A stretch of 64,000 nucleotides of DNA from Ectobius pallidus (GCA_964059195.1 CAXKWD010000006.1:3278530-3342529); one strand, 5' to 3'. Counted from the stretch's first letter, positions 8,435 through 20,063 are shown. The notes: generated by a model from the letters alone, not told the origin. Translations and numbers: made by a program.

Positions 8435-9996
8435 TGAAACGCCCCCCCACTCCCACCAAGCCAGAAACTCCTCTTCTTCACCTTGCTTCTTGTTTCTTCT
8501 CTTCCGTGGACAGCGTGCTACCTTCTTGGGCCTCCCAACTTATTAAATTTGGCTTTTAAAGGAAGCGGGAAGGAACATCTCATAACGAAGGGGATCTAAA
8601 AGGATTTAAATACCCTTCGCGACAGAGTGTTTATGAAAAACACAAAGTTTAAGAAGAAACTTATTGAGGACAGTTTATTTTAAATAAATAAATTCATAGG
8701 CTGATGGCCAACAAATTAAATTAATTGAGATCTTAGTTAAAATATTACTGATTGGTTAAAATCATTTTAGTGAACATAGAAAATATTTACAGCATAATTA
8801 GGCTGATGGCCTAAATAATACATACAAACACAGGCTCCTGCCCTGTGGAAATTAGTACAATATAAATATGGATATTTTACAATAAATATGTTGAGGACCC
8901 TTTTAAATAAATTCATTAAATAACATTAGATTAAGCACCCATGACACAATTATCTTAAAAGAGGCTGAATATGTACTCAGTATAAATTTACATCTTTCAG
9001 CCAAACAATTACATCCTAGGTCAAACACTTCACATATTTTGAAGCATTTACAAGTTCTTACCTTATTGTTAACCTATTCGCCACACAGCTGTGTGTGGAA
9101 GGATTCCTATTATTTTTCTCCATGCTGTGCTTATGAGATGGCTACAAAATAATTTAGAAAACACATCTTTTCATGTCGCTGGCAAGACTCATCACTTTAA
9201 GTTAAATAAAAAGAAAACAGATGGTGACCGGAAGAGAAAATTAAGTAACACTGGGTCCAAATAATAATTACTTTAATCTAAGATTCCAAAATAATAAGAA
9301 AGGACCCAACCTCAAAATAAAAATATACAAGCCAACAACCTGCATAAAACAGTAGCACTTCGGTCACCACGCATATTAATGGATGTTAATCTTCAGTACA
9401 AGATTAAATAATAGATCAAGATTCACAAGATAAAATCAGATGAGACATACCTTCACGAGATGGAAAGATGAGTTGTTTACAGCACGCCAAAATGGTAGCC
9501 ATCTTATGTATTTGTCACCCATGGTGACACACAGGCCGATGTCCAAACAAAGAGAGAGAGCTAATAGAGACTCTCACGCTTATATATGCACTTCTCCCAC
9601 TCTTCCCAAAGGCGCCTAGTAGCGCCTCCAATAACTAGGCTACAGGAATCATAATTAAAAAACAAACACTAATTAATTCTTACGAAAGCAAGGAGCAAAG
9701 TTGCACGAAGGAGCTTCCTATCGCTCGGCTCCCGCCCGACTGAACGAAGAATCTGCGGGGAACACGATTCTCTCCGACCCGCCACGTGAGAGCGAGGAAG
9801 ACAAGAGAAGGAGAAACTCCCCTCCCCACAGGCTACATGGAATATTCCTAGCCAACTCACTGCAAACTCATTGTTACGCAAGAAAGCCTCTGTAAGCACA
9901 AACCAAGGGCTGCCCAAAGTTCGCTACATGATGCCCAAATGCTAATTCCTGAGACAATATCGTGTGCCATGCAATATTAAAATAAATATTGGCACA
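8435..9996 (-). repeat. Gypsy 3' LTR
   Basis: In element sense it starts TGTGCCAATATT at 9996 and ends GTTTCA at 8435. It contains a TATATAAG box near 9579-9589 and several AATAAA-type signals further on (near 8670-8700), in the order expected for U3-R-U5. Confidence 0.9.
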
Positions 9997-10009
9997 CCCT
10001 CCCTCTACT
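9997..10009 (-). other. Gypsy polypurine tract
   Basis: AGTAGAGGGAGGG on the minus strand abuts the start of the 3' LTR, the position where plus-strand DNA synthesis is primed. Confidence 0.75.
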
Positions 10010-11364
10010 GGACTTGGAATATGTTCTGACATGTTCCAACCAGAATTTACGAGTTCACACTGTTTTAACATGATGTCCATAAGGAATGGGTGTCTCCAAG
10101 ACGGCCCCCGACACTAACACGCACCAAACATAATAAACAGAAGGATCCTACCTTCCACGAAGTGTTTTCACTCACTCATACATGGCTATTACAGTCCATA
10201 TCTCACACTTTTCTTGTTCGGTGCTACTGCTAGTCACTGATGCCTCCAGGTAGGTGGAACGACTTGGCGAGTCTGCATCCCACGAACCAACAGTGAGTCT
10301 AGACAGCTGGTCAGGAGGCTCGTCAAGGAAGATACCCTCCAAAATGGCATCCAGTGTCACTCAGACCGAGTCAGCAACATGTCCATTCTGAAATTACAAG
10401 CCCAGCGGGAGAATTTCGCACAGAACAGGAAACAAGCACAACAAATGAGCTCCAAATTCTTTTACGACTTTAAAGGAAAATCTTAAAATTAGTCTCAAAT
10501 TAGAAATAGATAATCGTTACTTTCACAAAAACAAGGCGGCTTTAAGAAGAGATAGGAAGAAATGATATTTCTGAGTTAAGTACAATAATTATTTTCCTGT
10601 GATCGGGTGATCATAATCACATTTTTCTTATGCTTTCTTTCTTACAATTTACTACATTACTTAATAATTTCTTGACCTAATCATACAAATATACCTCTAG
10701 TGTTCTGATTCATAATTATAATAAAATTTCTCTACATAACCTAACCTCTCTAACAATTGATAGTAATTTGATTGTGAATGAGGTACAATTTTAAGGCTTT
10801 TAATAAAACCCTATTCATGGATAGATCTACGAGCTAAAACTGATTGTTTTAAACAAAATTTACACATATATATAAAAATAAATATTACCCTAAATCAACT
10901 AAAATAATATATACAGCAAAGACATTAATGTCTTGATATTTGTCATGATAAGTTTTTACCTTAAAATAATGTAATTTGCTCAGATTAGACAATAATCTGT
11001 CAAAGCATTAATCAAGCCTTTCACATACAGCATATATTGTGTTTTGCTTTTGCTTTCAAGTCATGCATTATAGAAAATAAGTAAAGATACTCCATTTATG
11101 AAGAGAAGCGGTTCCTCTTCTCCTACGGAGGGGCTCGCTTCAGTGCAGAGTCCAGTCCATATTTCCCCATCCCGTCAGCTGCAAGGAGGGACTCCCCGGA
11201 ACTACCGACATCGAGGCTACTTCTGTCGTACTCCCCAGCGTTCACCACCGACTCGCCAAGACATGGTGTCGGATGACAGGAGAAGAAGAAGGCCACTCTG
11301 CTTGCTATCTCAAGCTGCAAACTCACGTCTTAGAAGGGAGAAAGTCAGCTAAGCAGTCAGTCTA
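9997..11364 (-). other. Gypsy 3' non-coding region
   Basis: 1.37 kb between the pol stop and the 3' LTR. It has only short readings without recognisable domains (the longest about 84 codons, on the wrong strand) and an AT-rich stretch at 10600-11090. I saw no envelope-like signal peptide or transmembrane protein. Confidence 0.6.
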
Positions 11365-14300
11365 CTATGCTTTTTTGCAATGACTCACATGCGCTTTAAT
11401 AGTTTTTTGAGTATCCGTGTCTTCGAGTAAAACTGTAACTGGCGTCAGGAATTTAACTACGGAGAGCGGACCGCGAAATCTTTCTGCTAATTTAGCAGCA
11501 AATTTACTAATCGCTTTGCTCTTTGGAAAGTTCTTTACATAAACCCTGTCTCCTACGTGAAAGTTAACAGGTCTTCTATCAGCATTGTATCTCTCTTCTC
11601 GCTTTTGATGAGCCAACTTAAGGTTGTCAGCGGCCTTTTTCCAGGTCTGCCTGACAGTAGCAGCATCTTTAACTTCTGGCAAGAGATCGCCGATAGACCA
11701 AGCATTCGTTAAGGGACTATTGGGTTTGAAATTAAACATCAACTGGAATGGAGTATATTTATGAGATTCATGCAGGGCTGAATTGAAGGCATATTGCAGC
11801 CAGAACAGATCTCTGTCCCATGCAGCATGATCTTGTGAGTGGTATGCTATTAAAGCAGCCCTCAGATTGCGATTAAATCTTTCACTGGGATTGGCAGCCG
11901 GGTGAAAAGGAGCAGTCTTTATGTGTCTAATCCCCAAGGAAAAGCAGAACTGTTTGAATTTTCGAGAAATGAAGTACGAAGCATTATCTGATGCTATACT
12001 ACGCGGAACTCCTACGACTGAAATTATTCTTTTAAGGCATTCTATGGTGGAATTAGTAGTTGCTTCTCTGACAGGAAATAACCAAACGAATTTTGAAAAT
12101 GAATCTACTGCTACTAAAATGAAGGTGTTACCAGTCCTAGTCCTAGGGAGTTTGCCGACGAAATCAATAAAGATTCTGTCCAAAGGTGCTTTTGGCACTT
12201 CGGATGATAAAAATCCTAGTTTCGTGCACTGAGCAGGCTTTGCAGAGCCGCACTTTTGGCATGCTCTAACCTGAGCTCTAATAAACCCATCCATGCCTTT
12301 CCATGAGAAGGAATCGCGAATTTTGGCTCGCGTCTTATAAAATCCCAGATGGCCACCAACCGGAGACTCATGGTAATATTTAAAAACCATGTCTCTTAAC
12401 ATCGATGGCAGCACAATCCTAGACGGAGATTTAGGCGCAGGAGCACTATACAATACATTATTCCTAAAGATGTAGTGAGGTACATCTTCTCCACTTTGTA
12501 AGCGGGCGATTAGCGGAGCAAGTTCTTCATCTTTGGCTTGGTGATCCTGTAATGCCGTAAATGCTAAGGGAAAATCTCCCAGAATGTTACCCACCATTCC
12601 CGACAACTCTTTAGGCTCCTCGATACTGCAATCCGGACTGCCCAAGATCTCCTCCGGACTGAACATCCGAGTTAGAGCATCGGACACCTGATTCTCAGTA
12701 GCTCGGATATGCCTAGCCTTAAATTTGAATGCAGAGAGACGCACTGCCCATCTAGCGATCCTGCCGGTTGTCCGTGGCTTCGCTAAGACCCAGCTTAAGG
12801 CCTGACAGTCTGTCTCAAGATCAAATTCCACATGTTCAACATAGACCCTGAATTTCTCTACTGCAAACAAGACAGCGAGAGCTTCAAGCTCATACATTGA
12901 GTACATGCGTTCAGGAGCGGTCAAAGTCCTGGAAGCATAAGCTACAGGCCTTCTTCCCTCCTCGAATTCTTGCAAGAGAACAGAAGCTATGGCCACCGGT
13001 GAGGCGTCGCACTGAATTACAAATTTCTTAGAGAAGTCTGGCATGGCAAGCACAGGAGGATTCATAATGGCGGACTTCAATTTTTCAAAACTTTCTTGGC
13101 AAGCAGGAGACCAGACAAATTTAGCACTTTTCTTTCTTAAATCATTTAAAGGGGAGGAAAGTTCAGCCATATTTGGTACAAACTTCCTGAAGAAGTTGAC
13201 CATACCTATAAACCTGGCTACGCCCTTGGCATTCTTGGGAGGGGGAAATTTTCTAATTGCCTCGGTGCGTTCTGGGTCGATGGCAACGCCGTCAGCTGAA
13301 ACCAGATGACCCAGAAATGACAGTCTCCTAGCGGCTATAGTAACCTTATCAGGATTGACCGTCAGTCCTGCGGCTCGTAGGCGCGAGAACACTTCTTGAA
13401 GATGCTGCAAATGCTCTTCAAAGGAATTAGAATAGAGAACCAAATCATCCAAATAATGATACACAAATTTAAACTTTACGTCTGAAAAAATTTGATCTAG
13501 CAGTCTTGTAAGGACCTGGGCTCCTGTCGCTAATCCAAATGGGACTCTTAAAAATTCGAACGAGTTGTACGGTGTCGAAATAGCTGTCAAACGCCTTGAA
13601 CGTTCAGTAAGGGGTATCTGATAGTAAGCCTGATTAAGATCCAGCGAAGAGAAAACTTTAGCACCCGAAAAGAAACTGAAAGCAGTGTTAATGTCTGGAA
13701 TAGGCACAGAATCTATCTTTATTTTGGCATTGAGGTGCCTGAAATCAACCACTGGCCTGAAGCGCCCATCACCCTTAGGCACCAAAAAGATAGGACTAGA
13801 ATAGTTGGACTTGGAGACCTGAAGGACTCCTTGTTCAACCATTGCGTCAATATGTTCTTTCAAGATCTTCAACTTTGGTGGATTGAGGCGATAAGGAGCT
13901 CTACGAACCGGTTGATCATCAAGTAGCTCAATGTCATACTCTAATACATTAGTAAGACCCAGTTCCGGTGTCAACACATCAGGAAAGTCTCGTAAAATCA
14001 TACTAACTTGATCTCTGTCACTAGTCGACAAGTGAGACAAATCAACAGACACATTATTTACCATATCAGGGAAAAAATCTGAAGGATTTAAGAAATTAAT
14101 CACTGAATCACCATGGGAAGAAATTAATTTAGAAAAAGGGGCACCATGGTACAAATCGAACTTACAAGATTCACAAAATTTGAAATAACACTGTTTACTA
14201 TCGAAATCCAGGATCAAACCAGCTTTCTTCATGAAAGGAAAGCCTAGAATTACAGGCATAAGTAAATCTTGTACTACTACGAAGGGACAGAACCAAGTAA

Positions 14301-14988
14301 AGTTCCCTATCTTCAATTTCAGGCTTACTTCACCTACTATGGCAAGATTCTGATCACCAGCCGTACGTAACTTCAGCTCACTACTAACCAATCTCGGCGT
14401 GTGTTTGTTTACCAAACACATCCTGCAATAAGCGTCGTTTGAGAGCAGAGAGACCGCTGAACCACTATCCACCAATGCGGACAGTCTATATTTGTACAAC
14501 TCTACTTCTATCATTGGCAAATGAGAATCTACAACTGCAGACAAATGGCGTGGGAAAGAATTATTTATGTCACAATCATTACTGTCAAAATCGGGAGACA
14601 ACTTCAGTATTTTCTTCTTCTTAGGCCTATTTCTCTTTCTACTATGCTTCTTTCTTTGTCGATCCGGATCGAACTTTTCCACTGGCAAACTTTCTTGCTT
14701 TACAAGCTCATGTTTACTTTGAATCGCTTCATTAGAAACTTTATTTACATTTAGGTTTCTTAAAATCTGTTTTCTTGAGCGTCTTTTGAGAAAAATACTG
14801 TTTACAAAAGTCCTAGAGGGGTAAAAACGGTCTGTCTGGCTTTTAGTGTCCGTCGAGTCTGTCTTGTGAACAGAGGTCGTAGTCACCATCCTAGAGCTGA
14901 TCAGGTCCCTAGCCGGCGCGTCAACGTCTTTAAAGTCGGTTTCGTTTGTCGTTACTACATCGTCAGTCATCTTTCTTTCACTCTTCAC
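11365..14988 (-). CDS. pol: Gypsy Pol polyprotein (PR-RT-RNaseH-IN)
   Basis: This 1,207-codon reading supplies the enzymes for replication and integration. A basic region lies at 69-130. The aspartic protease motif LVDSGS has DSG at 174-176. The RT has D450 and YLDD at 512-515. RNase H shows D661, E700, D727 and D770. The integrase has an HHCC zinc site (H873, H880, C910, C913), a core with D942, D1001 and E1036 (exact D35E spacing), and a C-terminal RFRGPLSVV stretch of GPY/F type. All catalytic residues are present. The coordinates start at a GTG in the open frame, and the first ATG is at 14970. The frame is open from the gag TGA onward, so production as Gag-Pol is likely. No Env follows. 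Confidence 0.93.
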   Translation of the reverse strand: MKSERKMTDDVVTTNETDFKDVDAPARDLISSRMVTTTSVHKTDSTDTKSQTDRFYPSRTFVNSIFLKRRSRKQILRNLNVNKVSNEAIQSKHELVKQESLPVEKFDPDRQRKKHSRKRNRPKKKKILKLSPDFDSNDCDINNSFPRHLSAVVDSHLPMIEVELYKYRLSALVDSGSAVSLLSNDAYCRMCLVNKHTPRLVSSELKLRTAGDQNLAIVGEVSLKLKIGNFTWFCPFVVVQDLLMPVILGFPFMKKAGLILDFDSKQCYFKFCESCKFDLYHGAPFSKLISSHGDSVINFLNPSDFFPDMVNNVSVDLSHLSTSDRDQVSMILRDFPDVLTPELGLTNVLEYDIELLDDQPVRRAPYRLNPPKLKILKEHIDAMVEQGVLQVSKSNYSSPIFLVPKGDGRFRPVVDFRHLNAKIKIDSVPIPDINTAFSFFSGAKVFSSLDLNQAYYQIPLTERSRRLTAISTPYNSFEFLRVPFGLATGAQVLTRLLDQIFSDVKFKFVYHYLDDLVLYSNSFEEHLQHLQEVFSRLRAAGLTVNPDKVTIAARRLSFLGHLVSADGVAIDPERTEAIRKFPPPKNAKGVARFIGMVNFFRKFVPNMAELSSPLNDLRKKSAKFVWSPACQESFEKLKSAIMNPPVLAMPDFSKKFVIQCDASPVAIASVLLQEFEEGRRPVAYASRTLTAPERMYSMYELEALAVLFAVEKFRVYVEHVEFDLETDCQALSWVLAKPRTTGRIARWAVRLSAFKFKARHIRATENQVSDALTRMFSPEEILGSPDCSIEEPKELSGMVGNILGDFPLAFTALQDHQAKDEELAPLIARLQSGEDVPHYIFRNNVLYSAPAPKSPSRIVLPSMLRDMVFKYYHESPVGGHLGFYKTRAKIRDSFSWKGMDGFIRAQVRACQKCGSAKPAQCTKLGFLSSEVPKAPLDRIFIDFVGKLPRTRTGNTFILVAVDSFSKFVWLFPVREATTNSTIECLKRIISVVGVPRSIASDNASYFISRKFKQFCFSLGIRHIKTAPFHPAANPSERFNRNLRAALIAYHSQDHAAWDRDLFWLQYAFNSALHESHKYTPFQLMFNFKPNSPLTNAWSIGDLLPEVKDAATVRQTWKKAADNLKLAHQKREERYNADRRPVNFHVGDRVYVKNFPKSKAISKFAAKLAERFRGPLSVVKFLTPVTVLLEDTDTQKTIKAHVSHCKKA

Positions 14989-15007
14989 GCTACAAGAATT
15001 CTTACGA

Positions 15008-15030
15008 TCACCCCGGGCCCTAGGGTGTGA
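15008..15030 (-). promoter_or_regulatory. Stem-loop after the gag UGA (candidate readthrough element)
   Basis: Six bases (AATTGG) after the gag TGA, the minus strand has TCACACCC pairing with GGGGTGA around an 8-base loop. This gives seven base pairs with one bulged A. The loop itself contains the self-complementary GGGCCC, so a loop-loop dimer or extended pairing is possible. Stop, short spacer and structure is the layout used for stop-codon readthrough in some retroviruses. Function here is inferred. Confidence 0.5.
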
Positions 15031-15036
15031 CCAATT

Positions 15037-16404
15037 TCAATCAACAGAGCGATTCTGAACTACACGCGTTTGCCCATTGACTCTACTCCCACTTCTGCAG
15101 TCTCTCGCAATGTGTCCCAATTTGCCACAATTATAGCATTTGATTGGCTTTCTATTGTTGCCTGCTGCAACATGCTTTGTACTATTAAAATTACCACTAG
15201 GCCTAGACTGACTACTACTTAATCCGACCTGATTGTCAACTCTTAAGGAGTCAGAAAAGCTAATAGCATTCACTTTGGCACATAAGGCCTCTAATTGCCT
15301 ATATGAAGCCGGTCTGCTCTCAAACACGACACTCGATCGAGTAGTAGGTGACATACCTTCTATGATAGAGTCTACAATTTCGCTCTCAGGCATAGTAAGG
15401 CGGAACACTAGAGCACTCTTCTTAATACTGCGCGAGTATTCTGCTAGAGACTCGTTATGCCCCTGAGTGCGATAGAAATGCTTTGTTATTAAAGCAGCTC
15501 TGGCTCGCACAGGAACATAAGTGTCCAATAACCTCACATGGAAATCTTCAAGACCTAATCCACAATTAACCGCCTCTAACGCTACATCTCTTAATGAGCC
15601 AGTAAGCTTTGCAAACAAGTAGGCTAGCAAACTGTGTTCATCCAAGTGAAACACAGTTGCTTGGCTTCGCAGTTCACAGATGAAGTCAATAAATTCTAAC
15701 ACTTTGTCCACATTGTCATCTGAAAAATGCGTACAATTCTCAAGCATAGAGGCAAGTGGATGCGGGAGATTTGAAAATACTAGAGGCAAACTCTGCGCGC
15801 AGGGAAATGACCTGGCATTTTCCCTACCGACACTACTATCAAAATTTGAAAAGGCTGTCTGATGACCTACACTCGCGTCAAATCTGGGATGTCTAGTTGG
15901 GAAAGAAAAGGAGTCCCTAACCTCTACGTTATGCGAAACCTCTTCTTGAACAAGCTCCCCGCTCACTGGAGCATTTACCTCCAAACCAGCTGATCTAACT
16001 TTGTTTAATATTTCACTGACTTTGCCCTTCAGCATTTGTACTTCTAACAGGAAGTCTGTTCCTGCGACTAATTTTTCCAAGTCAGCAATGCGCTGACAGG
16101 CATGCAAAATTCTTGTTTTAAGTTTCTCTGACGGGACTTCACTACTTTCGAACTTTGAACTAGCACAATCTAATCTATCCTTCGCAACTGAAATTAAATC
16201 TTGGATATTAGACTCACCGAATAGATTTATGTCCACTTCCTTGTCTAGATTTTCAGTCAGTCTTTTCTTGAGATCTGCGACTAGTTCCTTGTCATCAGCT
16301 GGAAGACCTCTGATTGAGAGCTCGTATTTAATGTCTGTCTTCAATAAATGGTCAAGGTTAGGAATTATTCTGTCACCCTCAGAAGCCATATTTACATGAA
16401 ACAT
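15037..16404 (-). CDS. gag: Gypsy Gag polyprotein
   Basis: This reading frame of 455 codons encodes the capsid and nucleocapsid protein of the element, which packages its RNA in cytoplasmic particles. Residues 30-60 (ELSIRGLPADDKELVADLKK) look like a SAP-type helix pair. A heptad-rich stretch follows at about 95-140. The central region (about 210-390) fits the retrotransposon capsid domain. The C-terminus has one CCHC zinc knuckle, CYNCGKLGHIARDC, at 423-436. ATG codons at residues 1 and 6 are both plausible starts. The frame ends in TGA (15037-15039) and is the same frame as pol, with no further stop between them. Pol could therefore be made by readthrough of this codon. Confidence 0.9.
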   Translation of the reverse strand: MFHVNMASEGDRIIPNLDHLLKTDIKYELSIRGLPADDKELVADLKKRLTENLDKEVDINLFGESNIQDLISVAKDRLDCASSKFESSEVPSEKLKTRILHACQRIADLEKLVAGTDFLLEVQMLKGKVSEILNKVRSAGLEVNAPVSGELVQEEVSHNVEVRDSFSFPTRHPRFDASVGHQTAFSNFDSSVGRENARSFPCAQSLPLVFSNLPHPLASMLENCTHFSDDNVDKVLEFIDFICELRSQATVFHLDEHSLLAYLFAKLTGSLRDVALEAVNCGLGLEDFHVRLLDTYVPVRARAALITKHFYRTQGHNESLAEYSRSIKKSALVFRLTMPESEIVDSIIEGMSPTTRSSVVFESRPASYRQLEALCAKVNAISFSDSLRVDNQVGLSSSQSRPSGNFNSTKHVAAGNNRKPIKCYNCGKLGHIARDCRSGSRVNGQTRVVQNRSVD

Positions 16405-16637
16405 AGAAATGACAAGATATTAGTTCAAGCATAAAACAGAATACATAATAAAATAAACCCTTTGCTTCCTAATTATAAAATTTTTTTACCCTTTTGTCTT
16501 ATTTACAAGCTAATTACTTTATTACATGCGAGGGAAGTAATATATAGCAGCATTAAAATAAAAGTTAAAATCTGAAAAAGCTAAAAGCAGGCGTGGACAA
16601 CCAATTGGTTTTATAAACCACAGCTCTGCTTACCAGA
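16405..16637 (-). other. Gypsy 5' leader
   Basis: 233 bp of untranslated sequence between the 5' LTR and gag, including the primer-binding site. No other feature recognised. Confidence 0.6.
16618..16635 (-). other. Gypsy primer-binding site
   Basis: On the minus strand, two bases after the 5' LTR, the sequence reads TGGTAAGCAGAGCTGTGG. TGG is the complement of a tRNA CCA end. I cannot name the tRNA from memory with confidence. Confidence 0.6.
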
Positions 16638-18199
16638 TGAAACGCCCCCCCACTCCCACCAAGCCAGAAACTCCTCTTCTTCACCTTGCTTCTTGTTTCT
16701 TCTCTTCCGTGGACAGCGTGCTACCTTCTTGGGCCTCCCAACTTATTAAATTTGGCTTTTAAAGGAAGCGGGAAGGAACATCTCATAACGAAGGGGATCT
16801 AAAAGGATTTAAATACCCTTCGCGACAGAGTGTTTATGAAAAACACAAAGTTTAAGAAGAAACTTATTGAGGACAGTTTATTTTAAATAAATAAATTCAT
16901 AGGCTGATGGCCAACAAATTAAATTAATTGAGATCTTAGTTAAAATATTACTGATTGGTTAAAATCATTTTAGTGAACATAGAAAATATTTACAGCATAA
17001 TTAGGCTGATGGCCTAAATAATACATACAAACACAGGCTCCTGCCCTGTGGAAATTAGTACAATATAAATATGGATATTTTACAATAAATATGTTGAGGA
17101 CCCTTTTAAATAAATTCATTAAATAACATTAGATTAAGCACCCATGACACAATTATCTTAAAAGAGGCTGAATATGTACTCAGTATAAATTTACATCTTT
17201 CAGCCAAACAATTACATCCTAGGTCAAACACTTCACATATTTTGAAGCATTTACAAGTTCTTACCTTATTGTTAACCTATTCGCCACACAGCTGTGTGTG
17301 GAAGGATTCCTATTATTTTTCTCCATGCTGTGCTTATGAGATGGCTACAAAATAATTTAGAAAACACATCTTTTCATGTCGCTGGCAAGACTCATCACTT
17401 TAAGTTAAATAAAAAGAAAACAGATGGTGACCGGAAGAGAAAATTAAGTAACACTGGGTCCAAATAATAATTACTTTAATCTAAGATTCCAAAATAATAA
17501 GAAAGGACCCAACCTCAAAATAAAAATATACAAGCCAACAACCTGCATAAAACAGTAGCACTTCGGTCACCACGCATATTAATGGATGTTAATCTTCAGT
17601 ACAAGATTAAATAATAGATCAAGATTCACAAGATAAAATCAGATGAGACATACCTTCACGAGATGGAAAGATGAGTTGTTTACAGCACGCCAAAATGGTA
17701 GCCATCTTATGTATTTGTCACCCATGGTGACACACAGGCCGATGTCCAAACAAAGAGAGAGAGCTAATAGAGACTCTCACGCTTATATATGCACTTCTCC
17801 CACTCTTCCCAAAGGCGCCTAGTAGCGCCTCCAATAACTAGGCTACAGGAATCATAATTAAAAAACAAACACTAATTAATTCTTACGAAAGCAAGGAGCA
17901 AAGTTGCACGAAGGAGCTTCCTATCGCTCGGCTCCCGCCCGACTGAACGAAGAATCTGCGGGGAACACGATTCTCTCCGACCCGCCACGTGAGAGCGAGG
18001 AAGACAAGAGAAGGAGAAACTCCCCTCCCCACAGGCTACATGGAATATTCCTAGCCAACTCACTGCAAACTCATTGTTACGCAAGAAAGCCTCTGTAAGC
18101 ACAAACCAAGGGCTGCCCAAAGTTCGCTACATGATGCCCAAATGCTAATTCCTGAGACAATATCGTGTGCCATGCAATATTAAAATAAATATTGGCACA
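16638..18199 (-). repeat. Gypsy 5' LTR
   Basis: Same length as the 3' LTR, with no difference found by reading the two side by side. The TATATAAG box lies near 17782-17792 on the minus strand and would drive the genomic transcript. Confidence 0.9.
17782..17792 (-). promoter_or_regulatory. TATA box of the Gypsy 5' LTR
   Basis: GCATATATAAGC on the minus strand, about 410 bp into the LTR from its sense start. The transcription start is not visible from sequence. Confidence 0.45.
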
Positions 18200-18203
18200 A
18201 AAA

Positions 18204-18345
18204 CTAATGTATTTTGGACATATCATGAGAAATACACAATCATTAGAGAAGGACACGGAGGAAAGAATACACGGAGACGCCGTGCTTGCGGTGTTGTATG
18301 GGAAACAGATGAAGCCAATGACCACGCCCCCTTAAGGGACCAATA
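18204..18345 (+). mobile_element. RTE/BovB-like fragment, right part (U2)
   Basis: This is the continuation of the fragment interrupted at 8434, encoding the LMYFGHIMRNTQSLEKD segment. The join across the Gypsy element, less one AAAA, restores the sequence seen uninterrupted in the other five units. Confidence 0.8.
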
Positions 18346-19184
18346 AGGAGGCTTGCTATATACAATAGCACACAAATACTCCGAAGTTTCACGGGTTATA
18401 ACAACGTAACGGTAGGGAAAATATGTAATATCCCAATTTCATATATTAACTACATACTCTGACATCATAATAATCCCGGTAGTAAGCATTAACCTATCTC
18501 AGAAGAGCCAAAAATGTAACTTTCAAATGAGCAACTTTACATGTGCGAGTCATTGACATTAGCAGCCTAGTGTAAAATACAAGTAAATTATGCTTAGCAA
18601 TTATACCCATATTCATTCATCCCAAAAATTGATTATTTTCAGTACCTAAATTTTACAAAATTATTAATTTTTAAGGTAAGTTCCTAGCATAGAATTTAAG
18701 TATTTTTGTTTACCTTAAATTTAATTTCTTCAATATTGTTCAATATGTACTTGTCAAAATTCAAAATTCAAAAACTGTAATGAAAGATGTAATATAAATA
18801 TCTTCAATAGAATTTATTGGTCTTGTGGAGGGTGGAAAAAGGTACAATTTCTCGCCTGTTCGTAGACTTCTGCGCACGTTTAGGCCTCCATAAAGAATTA
18901 ATATGAAACATCTCCATTATTGCCATTAGAGAATCAATAATTTATTGCTGTGTTGAAAATTAATCTATATGCACCTTAGAAGAGCAATATCCTGCGTTTT
19001 TGTTGTTGGGTTTCGTAAGCTTAATATTGTAATTCAATATTTCATCAATGTTAACTGTATTTTCTTTTTGTATTGATTTTATATGTAAATGTCTATTATT
19101 GTAAAATTAATTGTAAAAATTTTGACGTGTCCTATAACATGTACATGTTCGACGGACTAAATAAAATTCTATTCTATTCTATTT
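18346..19184 (+). mobile_element. AT-rich stretch with (ATTCT)n tail (U2)
   Basis: Copy of 836-1674 with scattered substitutions (for example CAATAAGGAGG at the left end). No coding sequence seen. The tail is at 19167-19184. Confidence 0.45.
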
Positions 19185-19247
19185 GTTATGTTCCCTTGTT
19201 AGGTTCCTGTATGTATCTTCTATACATTTATTTCCATGTTTATTATA

Positions 19248-20063
19248 CAGGGTGTCTTCTATTGACGTTTAAAACTCTCTGTAGTGACGTAGATGACATT
19301 GAAACAAGTGATTTGATATAGGACACATAGGGTCGCAAATGTCGGGAAATGCCTTAAAAATGAAGGACAAATGTGAAACATATGACGTCACGAGTGACGA
19401 CACACCTCTAGCTGCCGGGCTCGTTGACTCCGACGCACACCTAAGCATTCAAAGCAATTGTCGAATGTCACATCACTGTAGCACTGTGTCTGCGTGTGCG
19501 ACTCGAGTGCGAAGCGTTGAAGGTTCCCCTGGGTCTGTCAACTAGCTTTTTTTGTTTTTTCTTTTTTTTTTTTTGTCAGCAACCCTTTTTCTTCGCTCAC
19601 ATGTCAGCAAACATTCTTTTTCTGTTATGTACAATTAGTCCACAATTACATACAGTACTGTCAAGCAGATGTATGCAAAGCTGAGCAATTACTTCTTTTC
19701 TCTCGTATTTTATTTGATCAAAATTTGAAGATTGAAGAGAAAAATAAAACAAAGAAAACGTGCGTTTTGTAACACATAAATGTATTTTTACTATACTCAG
19801 TCTGTTAACACAGATCTGCCACAAAAAAAAGAATGTTTTGTTTTACATCAACATTAGACCACAATAATTATGTACAGGAGAGTACTGTTAAGTAGGTGTA
19901 TGCAAAGTTCAGGAATACCGTATTTTTTGTGTCTTGTACAGTACTGTGTTTTATTTTGTTTTTGAAGAATCAACACACATAATACAGTATCGGTACCGCG
20001 CGTTTTTTAACACACACAGTTAGTTTTATCGTTCTCAGTCTGTTAACAAAGATGTGCCATAGA

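Larger units (their letters stand above)
8435..18199 (-). mobile_element. Full-length Gypsy-type LTR retrotransposon (in U2 only)
   Basis: The element is 9,765 bp with two 1,562 bp LTRs running TG...CA. It is flanked by AAAA on both sides (8431-8434 and 18200-18203), where the other units have a single AAAA, so the target duplication is 4 bp. It is transcribed leftwards: gag, then pol in the order PR-RT-RNaseH-IN, which defines the Gypsy order. No envelope gene is visible. The LTRs look identical by eye and both reading frames are open, so the insertion is probably recent and the element may be active. It sits in the decayed RTE fragment and is absent from the other five units. Confidence 0.95.

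Noticed and set aside
9669..9917. 82-codon reading in each Gypsy LTR
   Set aside because: It is inside the LTR, has no recognisable domain, and appears twice only because the LTRs are identical.
9997..11364. Possible envelope gene in the Gypsy 3' region
   Set aside because: No open frame longer than about 84 codons, no signal peptide and no membrane segment; treated as non-coding.
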